From Paracoccaceae bacterium (GTDB lineage: Bacteria > Pseudomonadota > Alphaproteobacteria > Rhodobacterales > Rhodobacteraceae): DNA of 64,000 nt. Each line of letters opens with the position of its first letter. Position 1 is the stretch's first letter. The notes under the pieces are model-generated. The model saw only the letters and a list, made by a program, of their open reading frames with translations. It searched no databases and was not told the origin of the DNA. The position numbers and the translations under genes were made by a program. The DNA is taken from NCBI GenBank assembly GCA_947476475.1, contig CANJQT010000006.1, positions 1 to 64,000 on the forward strand, in the 5' to 3' direction. This document shows, in pieces, positions 41,772 to 51,180 of this stretch.

Positions 41772-43937
41772 ATGCAGATGCCCACCCCGATCACGCGCGA
41801 TATCGCCTTGGTGGGCGGCGGTCACTCGCACGCACTTTTGCTGCGGATGTGGGGGATGGATCCCATCCCCGGGGTGCGGATCACCCTGATCAACCCCGGC
41901 CCGACGGCAGCTTATTCCGGCATGTTGCCGGGCCATATCGCCGGTCACTACGACCGCGCCGCACTGGAAATGGATCTGGTCCGTCTGGCCCGGTTTGCCG
42001 GTGCGCGGCTGATCCTGTCGCGCGCGACCGGGATCGACAGGGGCGGGCGCCGGGTGCTGATCGAAGGGCAAAGCCCAGTCGCTTATGACCTGTTGTCGAT
42101 CGACATCGGCGTGACATCGGACATGCCAGCCCTGCCCGGCTTTGCCGACCATGCGGTGGCCGCGAAGCCGCTGGATGCGTTTGCCGATCGCTGGCAGGCC
42201 TTTGTCGAACGGGTTGCCGCGGGCGCAGAGCCTGCGCAGGTGGCGATCATTGGCGGCGGTCTGGCCGGGGTCGAACTGGCGCTGGCCGCCCGCCACCGTC
42301 TTGGCCCACAGGCGAAGGTGGCGCTGATCGAGGCGGCAACGCCACTTGCCGCCGTCGGGCGTGGAGCACGTGCGGCGCTTCTGGCGCACCTTGAGAAGGC
42401 CGGGGTCGCCCTTCATGCGGGCAACCCGGCGGTTTCGGTCGCGGCGGATCATGTCCGCCTGCAAGACGGCAGCCATATCGCCGCGCGGCTGACCATCGGG
42501 GCGGCGGGGGCCGTGGCGCAAGGTTGGCTGGCCGGGACGGGGTTGGCGCTTGAGGGCGGTTTCCTGCGGGTTCTGCCCAGCCTGCAAAGCGAAACTGATC
42601 CGGCGATATTTGCGGTCGGCGACATTGCCCACCTGACCCATGATCCGCGCCCCAAGGCCGGGGTCTTTGCGGTGCGCGAAGCGCCGGTGCTTCTGCACAA
42701 CCTGCGCGCCTTGGCCCTTGGTCGGGGGGCATTGCGCCCCTACCATCCGCAACGCGATTACCTGAAACTGATCTCGACCGGGCACAAGGCCGCGGTGGCC
42801 GACAAATGGGGCCTGCGGCTGGAGGGGGCGGCCCTTTGGCGCTGGAAGGACCGGATCGACCAGCGATTCATGGCGAAGTTCCGCAGCCTGCCCACCATGG
42901 CCATGCCCCAGCCCCCCGCCCCGCCCGCGTCGGGCGGCCTGCCCGACCGCCCGCTGTGCGGCGGCTGCGGTGCCAAGGCCGGGCGTCCGGCGCTTGAACG
43001 GACGCTGGCGCGCCTGCCGCAGCCTGCGCGCCCCGACGTGGTGAAGGGCGCAGGCGATGATGCGGCGATCCTTGCGCATGGCGCGGGCTTTCAGGTCATC
43101 ACCACCGACCACCTGCGGGCCTTTACGCTTGACCCTTGGCAGATGGCCCGCATCACCGCCATCCATGCCCTTGGCGATGTCTGGTCGATGGGGGCGCGGC
43201 CCCAGATCGCGCTTGCACAGGTGATCCTGCCCTTGATGGCTGAAGATCAGCAGGCCGAGACATTGCGCGAGATCATGGAGGCCGCCCAATCCGTGTTCGG
43301 CCCCGAAGGTGCCGATATCGTGGGCGGCCATACCAGTCTGGGCGCCGAAATGACCATCGGCTTCAGCGTGACGGGGCTATGTGACCAGCCGCCGCTGACC
43401 CATGCCGGGGCAAGGGCAGGCGATGCGCTGATCCTGACCAAGCCGATCGGCACCGGTGTCATTCTGGCCGCCGAAATGGCGGGTCTGGCGCCGGGGCGGG
43501 TGGTGGCCGGGGCGTTCGCCGCGATGAGCCGCCCGCAGGGCAACGCCGCCCGGCTGATCGCCCCCCATGCCCATGCGATGACCGATGTGACGGGCTTTGG
43601 CCTTGCCGGTCATCTGCTGTCGATCCTTGATGCGTCCGCCCTTGCCGCAACGCTTGATCTGGCGGCCATTCCGCTTTTGCCCGGCGCGCTGGCGCTGGCA
43701 CAGGCGGGGCATGGGTCAAGCCTGCTGCCCGCCAACCGTCAGGCCGCCGCCCGCATGTGGATGACCGAAGGCCCCCAGACCGACCTTCTGTTCGACCCCC
43801 AGACCGCAGGCGGCCTGCTGGCCGCCGTCGCCGCCGATCAGGCCCCGGCCCTGCTTGCCGCCTTGCTGGCGCAAGGAGAGACGGCGGCAGTGATCGGCCA
43901 TCTGGGAGCGGGGGAGCCGTTCATCACGGTCCGGTAG
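41772..43937 (+). CDS. selD: Fusion of an FAD/NAD oxidoreductase with selenide, water dikinase (SelD)
   Basis: The 721-residue protein joins an N-terminal pyridine-nucleotide oxidoreductase (residues 8-365; FAD loop IALVGGGHSHALLL, NAD loop VAIIGGGLAGVELALAAR, FAVGDIAHL) to SelD (about 385-721). SelD makes selenophosphate from selenide and ATP; its site is CGGCGAKAG (Cys and Lys equivalent to E. coli Cys17/Lys20; Cys19 is Ala), followed by GAGDDAAIL, VGGHTSLGAEMTIGFSVTG and MTDVTGFGLAGHL. GGAGAG precedes ATG 41772. The fusion type is known; the N-terminal half may reduce selenium for the kinase. No selA, selB or selU is nearby. Confidence 0.92.
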   Translation: MQMPTPITRDIALVGGGHSHALLLRMWGMDPIPGVRITLINPGPTAAYSGMLPGHIAGHYDRAALEMDLVRLARFAGARLILSRATGIDRGGRRVLIEGQSPVAYDLLSIDIGVTSDMPALPGFADHAVAAKPLDAFADRWQAFVERVAAGAEPAQVAIIGGGLAGVELALAARHRLGPQAKVALIEAATPLAAVGRGARAALLAHLEKAGVALHAGNPAVSVAADHVRLQDGSHIAARLTIGAAGAVAQGWLAGTGLALEGGFLRVLPSLQSETDPAIFAVGDIAHLTHDPRPKAGVFAVREAPVLLHNLRALALGRGALRPYHPQRDYLKLISTGHKAAVADKWGLRLEGAALWRWKDRIDQRFMAKFRSLPTMAMPQPPAPPASGGLPDRPLCGGCGAKAGRPALERTLARLPQPARPDVVKGAGDDAAILAHGAGFQVITTDHLRAFTLDPWQMARITAIHALGDVWSMGARPQIALAQVILPLMAEDQQAETLREIMEAAQSVFGPEGADIVGGHTSLGAEMTIGFSVTGLCDQPPLTHAGARAGDALILTKPIGTGVILAAEMAGLAPGRVVAGAFAAMSRPQGNAARLIAPHAHAMTDVTGFGLAGHLLSILDASALAATLDLAAIPLLPGALALAQAGHGSSLLPANRQAAARMWMTEGPQTDLLFDPQTAGGLLAAVAADQAPALLAALLAQGETAAVIGHLGAGEPFITVR

Positions 43938-43948
43938 ACGACGGCCTT

Positions 43949-43984
43949 AATAGCACTTTGTCCGAACTCGGACAAAGTGCTATT
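43949..43984. promoter_or_regulatory. 36-bp near-perfect palindrome after selD
   Basis: Arms AATAGCACTTTGTCCGA and TCGGACAAAGTGCTATT (17 bp, no mismatch) flank a 2-nt centre. It lies 11 nt past selD in an AT-rich stretch (43981-44035) and is not followed by a T-run on either strand. It may be a bidirectional transcript end, a protein-binding site, or a scar of a mobile element. Confidence 0.6.
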
Positions 43985-44105
43985 CACTTATATATCAATA
44001 TCTTAACATTTTTAATTAACCGGATTTTTACCGTTTGGCGCGGGCCGCCAACCCGGTGACGGGCTTCAATGGCTTGCCCAGACTTTCCCGCCGCAGCAGG
44101 CAATG

Positions 44106-46064
44106 TCACACTGCCCGCCCCGCCAGCATCCCTTCGTAAACCGCCTCTTCCGCCGTGCGGGGCGCGCGGGCATCCCCGATCATATGAAGATCGGCGCAAA
44201 CGGGCTTCAGCGCCGCCCAAAGCCCGTCTTCGGGCTGATGACCAAGGCACAGCACCAACGTATCCGCCCCTTCGAACAGGATCGGCTCGCCGCTGGCGGT
44301 ATGCTGCATGAAAACCGTATCGCCATCGGTGCCATAAAGCCGCGCATAGGGTGTAACCTCGACCCCAAGCCGGTGCAGCGTGGCCGCCGTGGTGTCGCGG
44401 ACATAGAGGGGTAGGGCCTCGCCCATGTGGGTGCCGTTCACCGCCAGCCGCACATGCGCGCCGCCGCGTGCCAGCCGTTCGGCAATGCCCGGCCCGATCC
44501 AATCGCGCCGCCAATCTGCCACCACCACCCGGCCGCCGGGACTGGCAGCCCCGGTCAGCACCTGCCAGGCATCCATCACCGCGATCTGCCCATCGGTGGG
44601 AATATCGGGCAGGTAAGGGCTGGCCCCGGTGGCCAGAATGACGGCATCCGGCGCCGCAGCCTGCACAAAGGCGGCATCAACGCGCTGCCCCTTCACCACC
44701 CGCACCCCGGCCAGTTCCATTTCCCGAGCCAGATTGGTGATGATCCCGCCAAATTCCGCCCGCTGCGGCAAAAGCTGCGCCAGCCGCGCCTGCCCGCCCA
44801 ACTGCGCCCCGGCCTCGTAAAGCGTCACCTCATGCCCGCGTGCGGCCGCGGTCAGCGCCGCCTTCATGCCGCCGGGACCACCGCCCACCACCATGACCTT
44901 GCGCGCCCGCGTCGCGGCTGGCAGCGTGCCAAACGCCAGTTCCCGCCCGCTTTCAGGATACTGGATGCAGGAAATCGGCAGGCCGCGATGGAAATGCCCG
45001 ATACAGGCCTGATTGCAGGCGATGCAGGCGCGGATGTCATCGGTGGCCCCCTGCCGCGCCTTGGCGGGCATCGACGGGTCGCAGATCATCGCGCGGGTCA
45101 TGCCGCACATGTCCGCCTGTCCCGCCGCCAGTATCGCCTCGGCCTCTTGCGGCTGGTTGATGCGGCCGGTGACGAATACCGGGACCTTGAGCGCTTGCCG
45201 GAACAGGGCCGCATCGGCGGCGATATAGCCATTCGCCCAGGCCATCGGCGGCACAATATGGATGGCACCCCCCAAGGACGCCGAGGTGCCGGTGGTCACG
45301 CTGACATAATCCAGATCCGCTTCCAATGCGCGGCAGGCCGACAAAGCTTCGGGCGCGGTCAACCCTTCCTCGTCGCGTTCGCCCGCACTGATGCGCATGC
45401 CGATGACGAAACCTTCGCCGGTCGCCGCCCGCACACCGCGCAGGATGTCGCGCAAGAACCGCAGGCGGTTTTGCTCGGTCCCGCCCCAGCCATCCTGCCG
45501 CCGGTTGACCCTTGGGTTCAGGAACTGTGCCGGCAGATAGCCTTGCGAGGCCACAATCTCGACCCCATCCAGCCCCGCCTGAAACATCCGCCGCGCGGCA
45601 TCGGCATAGCCTTGGATGATCTCATGGATCAGCGCCTCGTCCAGCGCGCGCGGCATCACCCGGAAACGTTCGTTCGGCGCAACCGAGGGCGCATAGGCCA
45701 CCGCCAGCAACCCGTCGGCGCTTTCCATGATCTCGCGGCCCGGATGAAAAAGCTGCGAAAAGACCACCGCCCCTTCGGCATGGCACGCTTTCGCCAGACG
45801 GCCATAGCCGGGGATGCAGTCATCCTCGGTCGCCATCAGCATATGGCCGGTATAGCGCGCGGTTTCATGCACGCCCGCCACTTGGGTGACGATCAGCCCC
45901 ACGCCGCCTTTGGCGCGGGCGGCGTGATAGGCGATCAGGGCATCGTTCACCAGACCATCGGTGGGCAGGCAGGTATCATGCCCGGTCGAGACGATGCGGT
46001 TGCGCATGGTTGCGGCCCGGATGGTCAGCGGCGCGAACAGGTTGGGAAAGCGTGTTTCGGTCAT
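44106..46064 (-). CDS. NADH:flavin oxidoreductase, 2,4-dienoyl-CoA reductase type (FMN, 4Fe-4S, FAD)
   Basis: The 652-residue protein has an old-yellow-enzyme barrel (1-340; NLFAPLTIRAATMRNRIVST, FSQLFHPGRE, VEIVASQGYLPAQFLNPRVN), a 4Fe-4S cluster motif CIACNQACIGHFHRG with a later Cys (SCIQYPESG), and a C-terminal FAD/NAD domain (VMVVGGGPGGMKAALTAAAR). This layout is shared by FadH, trimethylamine dehydrogenase and N-methylproline demethylases, so the substrate is open. ATG 46064 is chosen as the family start; ribosome site is weak. It is a single gene. Confidence 0.88.
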   Translation of the reverse strand: MTETRFPNLFAPLTIRAATMRNRIVSTGHDTCLPTDGLVNDALIAYHAARAKGGVGLIVTQVAGVHETARYTGHMLMATEDDCIPGYGRLAKACHAEGAVVFSQLFHPGREIMESADGLLAVAYAPSVAPNERFRVMPRALDEALIHEIIQGYADAARRMFQAGLDGVEIVASQGYLPAQFLNPRVNRRQDGWGGTEQNRLRFLRDILRGVRAATGEGFVIGMRISAGERDEEGLTAPEALSACRALEADLDYVSVTTGTSASLGGAIHIVPPMAWANGYIAADAALFRQALKVPVFVTGRINQPQEAEAILAAGQADMCGMTRAMICDPSMPAKARQGATDDIRACIACNQACIGHFHRGLPISCIQYPESGRELAFGTLPAATRARKVMVVGGGPGGMKAALTAAARGHEVTLYEAGAQLGGQARLAQLLPQRAEFGGIITNLAREMELAGVRVVKGQRVDAAFVQAAAPDAVILATGASPYLPDIPTDGQIAVMDAWQVLTGAASPGGRVVVADWRRDWIGPGIAERLARGGAHVRLAVNGTHMGEALPLYVRDTTAATLHRLGVEVTPYARLYGTDGDTVFMQHTASGEPILFEGADTLVLCLGHQPEDGLWAALKPVCADLHMIGDARAPRTAEEAVYEGMLAGRAV

Positions 46065-46276
46065 GATCGGACGGCCTTTCGCCAAACCCCTAGGCCGTCA
46101 TTTCTAGGCACCGGCAGGTCAAAGGACAAGCAGGGGTGCGTTGCGTGTGCGTTCCCCCGGCTGCAGCACCCGCATCAGCGTTCCAAAGTGGTTTCGGCCC
46201 ACCAGACAGCGGGCCGAGACAAGGTTGGCGCGGTTGGCCCGCCGCCCGGCCTTGGGCCGCCGACGACCGGGCCGGA

Positions 46277-48019
46277 TTAAGGCGTGACAGGGAAAGGACC
46301 GATGTAGCCCACATAGGCGTTCGCCTCGGCCGGGTCTTTCAACTGCTCGGTGTCGGTCTCGCCGAACGGATGCTGCACGACCGCCACCAGGTAACCGTGG
46401 CCACCAATGTTCGGATACCAGTCAACCGATGTTGCCTCGGCGCCATAGGGGGTGGTCGCGATGCGGGTCAGTGCGGCCGAAGTCAGGTTCATTGACCAGA
46501 TCGCGTCATTCTGGTGGTTGTCGGTGTCTTCGGCGATGATCAGCGTGTTCTGGCCGGGAATGTAGGTGACATTGTCAGGGTTCGCGATGCCGTCAACATC
46601 GCAGCCATTCCCCGCATAAGGCGAATCCGCGGGATATTCGACCGGTTTGCCAGCAATGACGGCGGCCATCCTGGTGCCGACAAATCCTTCGTCCAGCGAC
46701 AGTTCATAGACGGCACCGCAGGGGTTCTTCGCCAGACGGATATCATTGCGCCCGCCCATGTCGGCCTTTTCATCGGCGTCGGTCATGCCTTTGCTGACCT
46801 CGGACATCGCAACATAAAGACTGTTGCGGTCGGGGTTATAGACGTTGCCTTCCATCTTGCGAAATTCCGTCGTCGCCCCCAGCATCGACGCATAGCGCCG
46901 GGTTTCCAGCCGCGAGGCGATCATTTCCATGCCCGGTTTCACCTTCAGGCATTCCGCCCGGCCTTCGGCGTTCGACGACAGGAATCCTTCGGGGCAAGAC
47001 CCGTCAGCATTGAAATCCGCCGTGTCGAAGATATCGGAAAACCGGGTGCCCTTGTTGATCGCCGCAAGGATTGTGACATCATCGCCATGGCCCAGATCAA
47101 CCCACTCGATATCGGCAGCCCCGCCATTCTGATCTGCGGTCTGCACCCATTTCGCCGCATAAAGCGCACCCGCCGTCAGATCCCCCGCCGTATCAGCAAC
47201 AAAGCGGTAAAGGCCGACATTGGCGCCGTCATCCGACATGTAGGCGGTTTTCTGGTCGGGCAGGATATTGGCGACTTCGACCGAAAAGCGGCCCATCGCC
47301 CCGTGTTTGACCACCGCTACATCGCCCGCTTCGGTGACGCTGAATTCAACCGGGAAGCCATAGCGGTAGGGGTTTACCGTGGCGCGGTAATCGTCAAGAC
47401 CCATGGTCTTGTCATCCAGCCCGAAGTAGCGCGCCATCGGGCGAACCTCTTCGTCGATGTCGTCCAATGATTGCGCGGCGTCGTGTGCACGGGCGTCCGT
47501 CGGATATTCTTCGGACCCAAGATGGGTGTTCCAGGGCGTCACGCTGCCCGCACAGGGCCACCACAGGCCACCAACGGCCGACAGGTCAACCGGCTTGGTC
47601 GAGACGACGGAAAGCTTGCCGTCGGCCGCCTGAGCCAGTTCCGACAGATAGACAGCGGCGGGCAGTTCTTCGGCCTGCATCAGCGAAAACAGCTTGGTGC
47701 CGATCTGAAGAAGCGAGGTGAAATCGGAGGCCGATGAAACGGCAGCACCTGTGTCGGGGGTGGTCAGGGGCCTGCCCCCTTGATCCAGAAGCTGGGCAAA
47801 GGTGTGATCGCCGAACCGGTCACCGGACCGGGCCAGCGTGGTAAAGCCGATGGCAGCAGTCTGGCCATTCATCGTGACGCCGCCGGTGGCAACAACGGCG
47901 CGCCTTGCCGCGTCATCGGCGGGAAACGGCACCGGGGCAAAGCTGATGTCTTCGGCATGGGCAAGTGTCGCCAGCCCCGAAAGGGCAGTGGCGATCATCA
48001 GGCGGGAACGCAGGGTCAT
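46277..48019 (-). CDS. PhoX-like secreted protein (DUF839)
   Basis: The 580-residue precursor has a signal peptide (RLMIATALSGLATLAHA) and PhoX-like features: WWPCAGSVTPWNTHLGSEEY, then a beta-propeller core with GRFSVEVANILPDQKTAYMS, FRKMEGNVYNPDRNSLYVAM, and late IANPDNVTYIPGQNTLIIAE. PhoX alkaline phosphatases use iron and calcium and release phosphate outside the cytoplasm. The usual twin-arginine motif is absent and the protein is shorter than classic PhoX, so phosphatase activity is not certain. No convincing Pho box was seen upstream. Confidence 0.78.
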   Translation of the reverse strand: MTLRSRLMIATALSGLATLAHAEDISFAPVPFPADDAARRAVVATGGVTMNGQTAAIGFTTLARSGDRFGDHTFAQLLDQGGRPLTTPDTGAAVSSASDFTSLLQIGTKLFSLMQAEELPAAVYLSELAQAADGKLSVVSTKPVDLSAVGGLWWPCAGSVTPWNTHLGSEEYPTDARAHDAAQSLDDIDEEVRPMARYFGLDDKTMGLDDYRATVNPYRYGFPVEFSVTEAGDVAVVKHGAMGRFSVEVANILPDQKTAYMSDDGANVGLYRFVADTAGDLTAGALYAAKWVQTADQNGGAADIEWVDLGHGDDVTILAAINKGTRFSDIFDTADFNADGSCPEGFLSSNAEGRAECLKVKPGMEMIASRLETRRYASMLGATTEFRKMEGNVYNPDRNSLYVAMSEVSKGMTDADEKADMGGRNDIRLAKNPCGAVYELSLDEGFVGTRMAAVIAGKPVEYPADSPYAGNGCDVDGIANPDNVTYIPGQNTLIIAEDTDNHQNDAIWSMNLTSAALTRIATTPYGAEATSVDWYPNIGGHGYLVAVVQHPFGETDTEQLKDPAEANAYVGYIGPFPVTP

Positions 48020-48105
48020 GTCGGCCTCGTCTTTGAAATGGGTTCTCCAAAGCGTTAGGACGGCTTCGTAACGATCGCATTTCAGTTGTGCGTCATGTTT
48101 GCATC

Positions 48106-48738
48106 TTAGCTTCGCGTCTTCCAAGCAAACCAAAGCGCAATCAGCGCAAGCGTCAGCGAGAGGGCGCGGCGGAAGCGGCGTTCACGGACCGGATCAACTA
48201 GCAAAGTGCGCGCAGCACCCGCTGCAGTGACAATGGCGGCATGAATCAGCGTGGCCACCACGACATAGATCAGCGACAGGGTCAGGGTTTCGGTCAGAAC
48301 CGCGCCGAAAGGGCTGACAAAGCCCGGCAGCACCGCAATGAAAAAGACGGCAGCCTTGGGGTTCAGCAGGTTGGTGATCAAACCACGCCGGAAGAACCGG
48401 CCCAGCGAAGATCCGGGGGCCGCGTGGGTCACGCTTTCCCCGTCGCCGCGCCAGCCATCCCACGCCAGCCACAAAAGGTATGCTACCCCACCCCAGCGCA
48501 AGGTCTGAAAGGCGGTGGGAGAGGCGCTGATCGCCGCCGCCAACCCGAGAGCCGCGGCAAGCCCGACCAGCCCCAGCCCGAGCGCCACGCCCCCGACCGC
48601 CGCATAGCCGGGCCGCCGCCCTTCGGACGCGGCAATGATCGCAAGATAGGCCATGTTCGGGCCGGGCGTCACCTCGATCACCGCCGAGGTGACGGCGAAG
48701 GCCAGAATCGTTTCAGCCGACAAACCACCGAAATCCAT
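48106..48738 (-). CDS. LysE/RhtB family amino-acid exporter
   Basis: The 210-residue protein has about six membrane helices and the family signatures VTSAVIEVTPGPNMAYLAII, GRRPGYAAVGGVALGLGL, GGVAYLLWLAWDGW and GLITNLLNPKAAVFFIAVLP. Members export lysine, threonine, homoserine lactones or other small amines; the substrate is not readable. It starts one base after the hemF stop and should be co-transcribed with it. Confidence 0.9.
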   Translation of the reverse strand: MDFGGLSAETILAFAVTSAVIEVTPGPNMAYLAIIAASEGRRPGYAAVGGVALGLGLVGLAAALGLAAAISASPTAFQTLRWGGVAYLLWLAWDGWRGDGESVTHAAPGSSLGRFFRRGLITNLLNPKAAVFFIAVLPGFVSPFGAVLTETLTLSLIYVVVATLIHAAIVTAAGAARTLLVDPVRERRFRRALSLTLALIALWFAWKTRS

Positions 48739-48739
48739 C

Positions 48740-49630
48740 TCAGACCCACTTGGCCAGCGGAGGCAGGCTCATCAGCACTGCATTCGCGTCATGGCCGGTT
48801 TCAAGCCCGAATTTGGTGCCCCGGTCGTAAACCAGGTTATATTCGGCATATAACCCTCGGTGGATCAGTTGCGCGTCCTTGTCGGCATCGGTCCAGACGG
48901 TCTGGCGGCGGCGGTCGATCAACGGCAGGAAGGCGGGCAGGAAGGCGCGGCCCACGTCTTGGGTAAAGGCGAAATCCGCCTCCCAGTCGCCGCTGTTCTG
49001 ATCGTCGAAGAATATCCCGCCCACGCCCCGCGCACGGCCCCGGTGCGGGACAAAGAAATACTCGTCCGCCCAGGCCTTGAACCGCGGGTAATAGTCGGGC
49101 GAATGTGTGTCGCAGGCACGTTGCATCGCCGCATGGAAATGCGCGGTGTCTTCGGGATATTCGATGCAGGGGTTCAGGTCGGCTCCGCCGCCGAACCACC
49201 AGGCGTGCGGGGTCCAGAACATGCGGGTGTTCATATGCACCGCCGGGCAATGCGGGTTCTGCATATGGGCCACAAGGCTGATGCCGCTGGCCCAGAAGCG
49301 CGGGTCTTCGGCCATTCCCGGCACCCCGCGCGCAGCCATGGCCTTTTGCGCCCGATCCCCCAACTGCCCATGCACCGTCGAAACGTTGACGCCAACCTTT
49401 TCGAACAGCCGCCCGCCGCGCATCACGCTCATCAGCCCGCCGCCCGTATCACTGCCGTCGTCCGACGCACGGCGGGTCTGGCTCACCTCGAACAGCGCGG
49501 CAGGGCGGTCCGACATGGGCCCGGTCGTATGGGCGGTTTCCAGCGCCTCGAAAGCGGCGACGATCTGGTCGCGCAGGGTGCGGAACCAGTCCGAGGCGCG
49601 GGCTTTGCATTCATCGAAATTCTGGGTCAT
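48740..49630 (-). CDS. hemF: Oxygen-dependent coproporphyrinogen III oxidase
   Basis: HemF decarboxylates coproporphyrinogen III to protoporphyrinogen IX using O2. The 296-residue protein shows KVGVNVSTVHGQL, GISLVAHMQNPHCPAVHMNT, WFGGGADLNPCIEYPEDTAH and ARGVGGIFFDDQNSGDWE, with the C-terminal EYNLVYDRGTKFGLETG. Length and motifs are normal. The start ATG 49630 faces a short divergent region shared with the lipoprotein at 49751; no FNR box was found there. The gene is upstream of the LysE exporter. Confidence 0.97.
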   Translation of the reverse strand: MTQNFDECKARASDWFRTLRDQIVAAFEALETAHTTGPMSDRPAALFEVSQTRRASDDGSDTGGGLMSVMRGGRLFEKVGVNVSTVHGQLGDRAQKAMAARGVPGMAEDPRFWASGISLVAHMQNPHCPAVHMNTRMFWTPHAWWFGGGADLNPCIEYPEDTAHFHAAMQRACDTHSPDYYPRFKAWADEYFFVPHRGRARGVGGIFFDDQNSGDWEADFAFTQDVGRAFLPAFLPLIDRRRQTVWTDADKDAQLIHRGLYAEYNLVYDRGTKFGLETGHDANAVLMSLPPLAKWV

Positions 49631-49750
49631 GGCAGGATCCGTATGGCTTTGCCCCTGACTAACAGGTTCGTGCAGGGCGGACCATAGGCCGGGCTTGCAA
49701 GCGCCGGACAGAGGATTATCCTTGAGCGATATTTTTCCGGAGCGATCATC

Positions 49751-50152
49751 ATGTTTTTGCGCAGATTTCTGTTGGTCCCGCTGCTGATCCTGACCGCCTG
49801 CGGCACACCGCAAGAACAATGTATCCGCAAGGCCACGGGCGAATTGCGCCACATCGACCACCTGATTGCGGAAACCGAGGCCAATCTGGCGCGCGGCTAC
49901 AGCTATGAGCCGGAAACCATCACCACCCATGAATGGGAAATGTGCGTGGTTCCGGGCACCGGAACGCCCGATCGCCCGCTTCAGACTTTCATGTGTTTCC
50001 GCCCGCAAACCCAGACCGTAATGCGCGAAGTGGTGATCGACCCAGTGGTTGAGGGGCGCAAGCTGGAAAACCTGAAGGCCAAGCGCAAGCAGTTGCTGAT
50101 GCCCGCCAATGACGCGGTCAAAGCCTGCAAAATCGCCTACCCAGAATCGTAA
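49751..50152 (+). CDS. Small lipoprotein of unknown function
   Basis: The 133-residue precursor has a lipoprotein signal with lipobox LTAC (Cys17). The mature part is mostly helical with several Cys (CIRKATGELRHIDHLIAETE, WEMCVVPG, FMCFRPQTQ, ACKIAY) that could form disulfides in the periplasm. No family recognised. It is convergent with rsmC, 7 nt apart. Confidence 0.8.
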   Translation: MFLRRFLLVPLLILTACGTPQEQCIRKATGELRHIDHLIAETEANLARGYSYEPETITTHEWEMCVVPGTGTPDRPLQTFMCFRPQTQTVMREVVIDPVVEGRKLENLKAKRKQLLMPANDAVKACKIAYPES

Positions 50153-50159
50153 GCGTGCC

Positions 50160-51161
50160 CTAGCGCGCCTTGCCCGGCGCGCGGGGGCGGCTGGCGTGCA
50201 GCACCTTGAACCCGTTGCCAAAGGCAATCGGTGTCACCTGCAGGAAGGCGGCAGACAGCGTTTCCTCGTAAGGCAGGGTGCGGTTGGCCACCATCCACAG
50301 CTGGCCCTTCGCGTGCAAAAGCTTTTGCGCGGCGCGGATGAAGGCGGCACCCAGCGCCGGGTCGGCGGCGCGGCCCTGATGGAAGGGCGGGTTCATCACC
50401 ACAAAATCCAGCGTCTTTCCCGGCGCGAAACGTGTGGCATCGGCCCAATGGAACTGGGCGCGTTCGTCGGTGATGTTTTCGCGCGCGCAGGCCAGCGCCT
50501 CGGCCTCGGCTTCGACCAGATGCAGCTCGCGCACCTTCGGGCATGTCAGGATCTGGGCAGCCAGCCAGCCCCAGCCGGCGCCAAGATCGGCGCCCTTGCC
50601 CTTGAGGTCGCGCGGCAGATGCTGGGCCAGAAGTGCCGAACCCGGATCAATGCCATCGGCGGAAAAGACGCCGGGGCGGGTAACAAAGCCCGGCACCGGG
50701 CTATGGGATTGCGCCTGCCAATCGGCAAAAACCGCCGGGCCGGGGTTGGCAAAGCTGAAAACCCGGCCGTGCGATTTGGACAGGGCCAGGCCAACCTCGG
50801 CGCGGTTCTTCACATCCTTCAGCGCCGTATCAATCCCGTCAGTCTTCTGGCCGTCGATCCATATCGGCGCACCAACGGCCACCAGCCCGGCCGCCTGTTG
50901 GATGAGCGCCCGCCCCAGCGCCTTGGCGCGCGGCAAGAACAGGACCGCAGCCGCAAAAGCCCCTTCGGCCTGTTCGGCAACCTGCCAGCCAGCCGCCGCG
51001 AACATATCAATATCCGGGCGAAAGCCGGTAACGATCTGGCAGCGGTCGCGGGGCAGCACCGACAGGTCGCTGTCAGCGGTCGGGCGCAGAACCAGAATGC
51101 GCCCATCAACAGGCAGGCCACCTGCATCCTGCAGGGCGGTGTGAAGGCGCGATATGCTCAT
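50160..51161 (-). CDS. rsmC: Ribosomal RNA small subunit methyltransferase, RsmC type
   Basis: The 333-residue protein has the RsmC two-domain plan: a degenerate N-terminal methyltransferase-like domain (1-155) and a catalytic C-terminal domain with SAM loop GADLGAGWGWLAAQIL, LHLVEAEAEALACARENI, and the catalytic FVVMNPPFHQGRAADPALG. RsmC makes m2G1207 in 16S rRNA; RlmG-type (23S) specificity is the alternative. It precedes clpS on the minus strand only in reverse order and is convergent with the lipoprotein gene. Confidence 0.88.
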   Translation of the reverse strand: MSISRLHTALQDAGGLPVDGRILVLRPTADSDLSVLPRDRCQIVTGFRPDIDMFAAAGWQVAEQAEGAFAAAVLFLPRAKALGRALIQQAAGLVAVGAPIWIDGQKTDGIDTALKDVKNRAEVGLALSKSHGRVFSFANPGPAVFADWQAQSHSPVPGFVTRPGVFSADGIDPGSALLAQHLPRDLKGKGADLGAGWGWLAAQILTCPKVRELHLVEAEAEALACARENITDERAQFHWADATRFAPGKTLDFVVMNPPFHQGRAADPALGAAFIRAAQKLLHAKGQLWMVANRTLPYEETLSAAFLQVTPIAFGNGFKVLHASRPRAPGKAR

Positions 51162-51180
51162 CTGATGCGGCCGGGGGGGC

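Noticed and set aside
48020-48105. A Pho box upstream of the PhoX-like gene
   Set aside because: Only loosely matching 7-bp words were seen; not enough to call.
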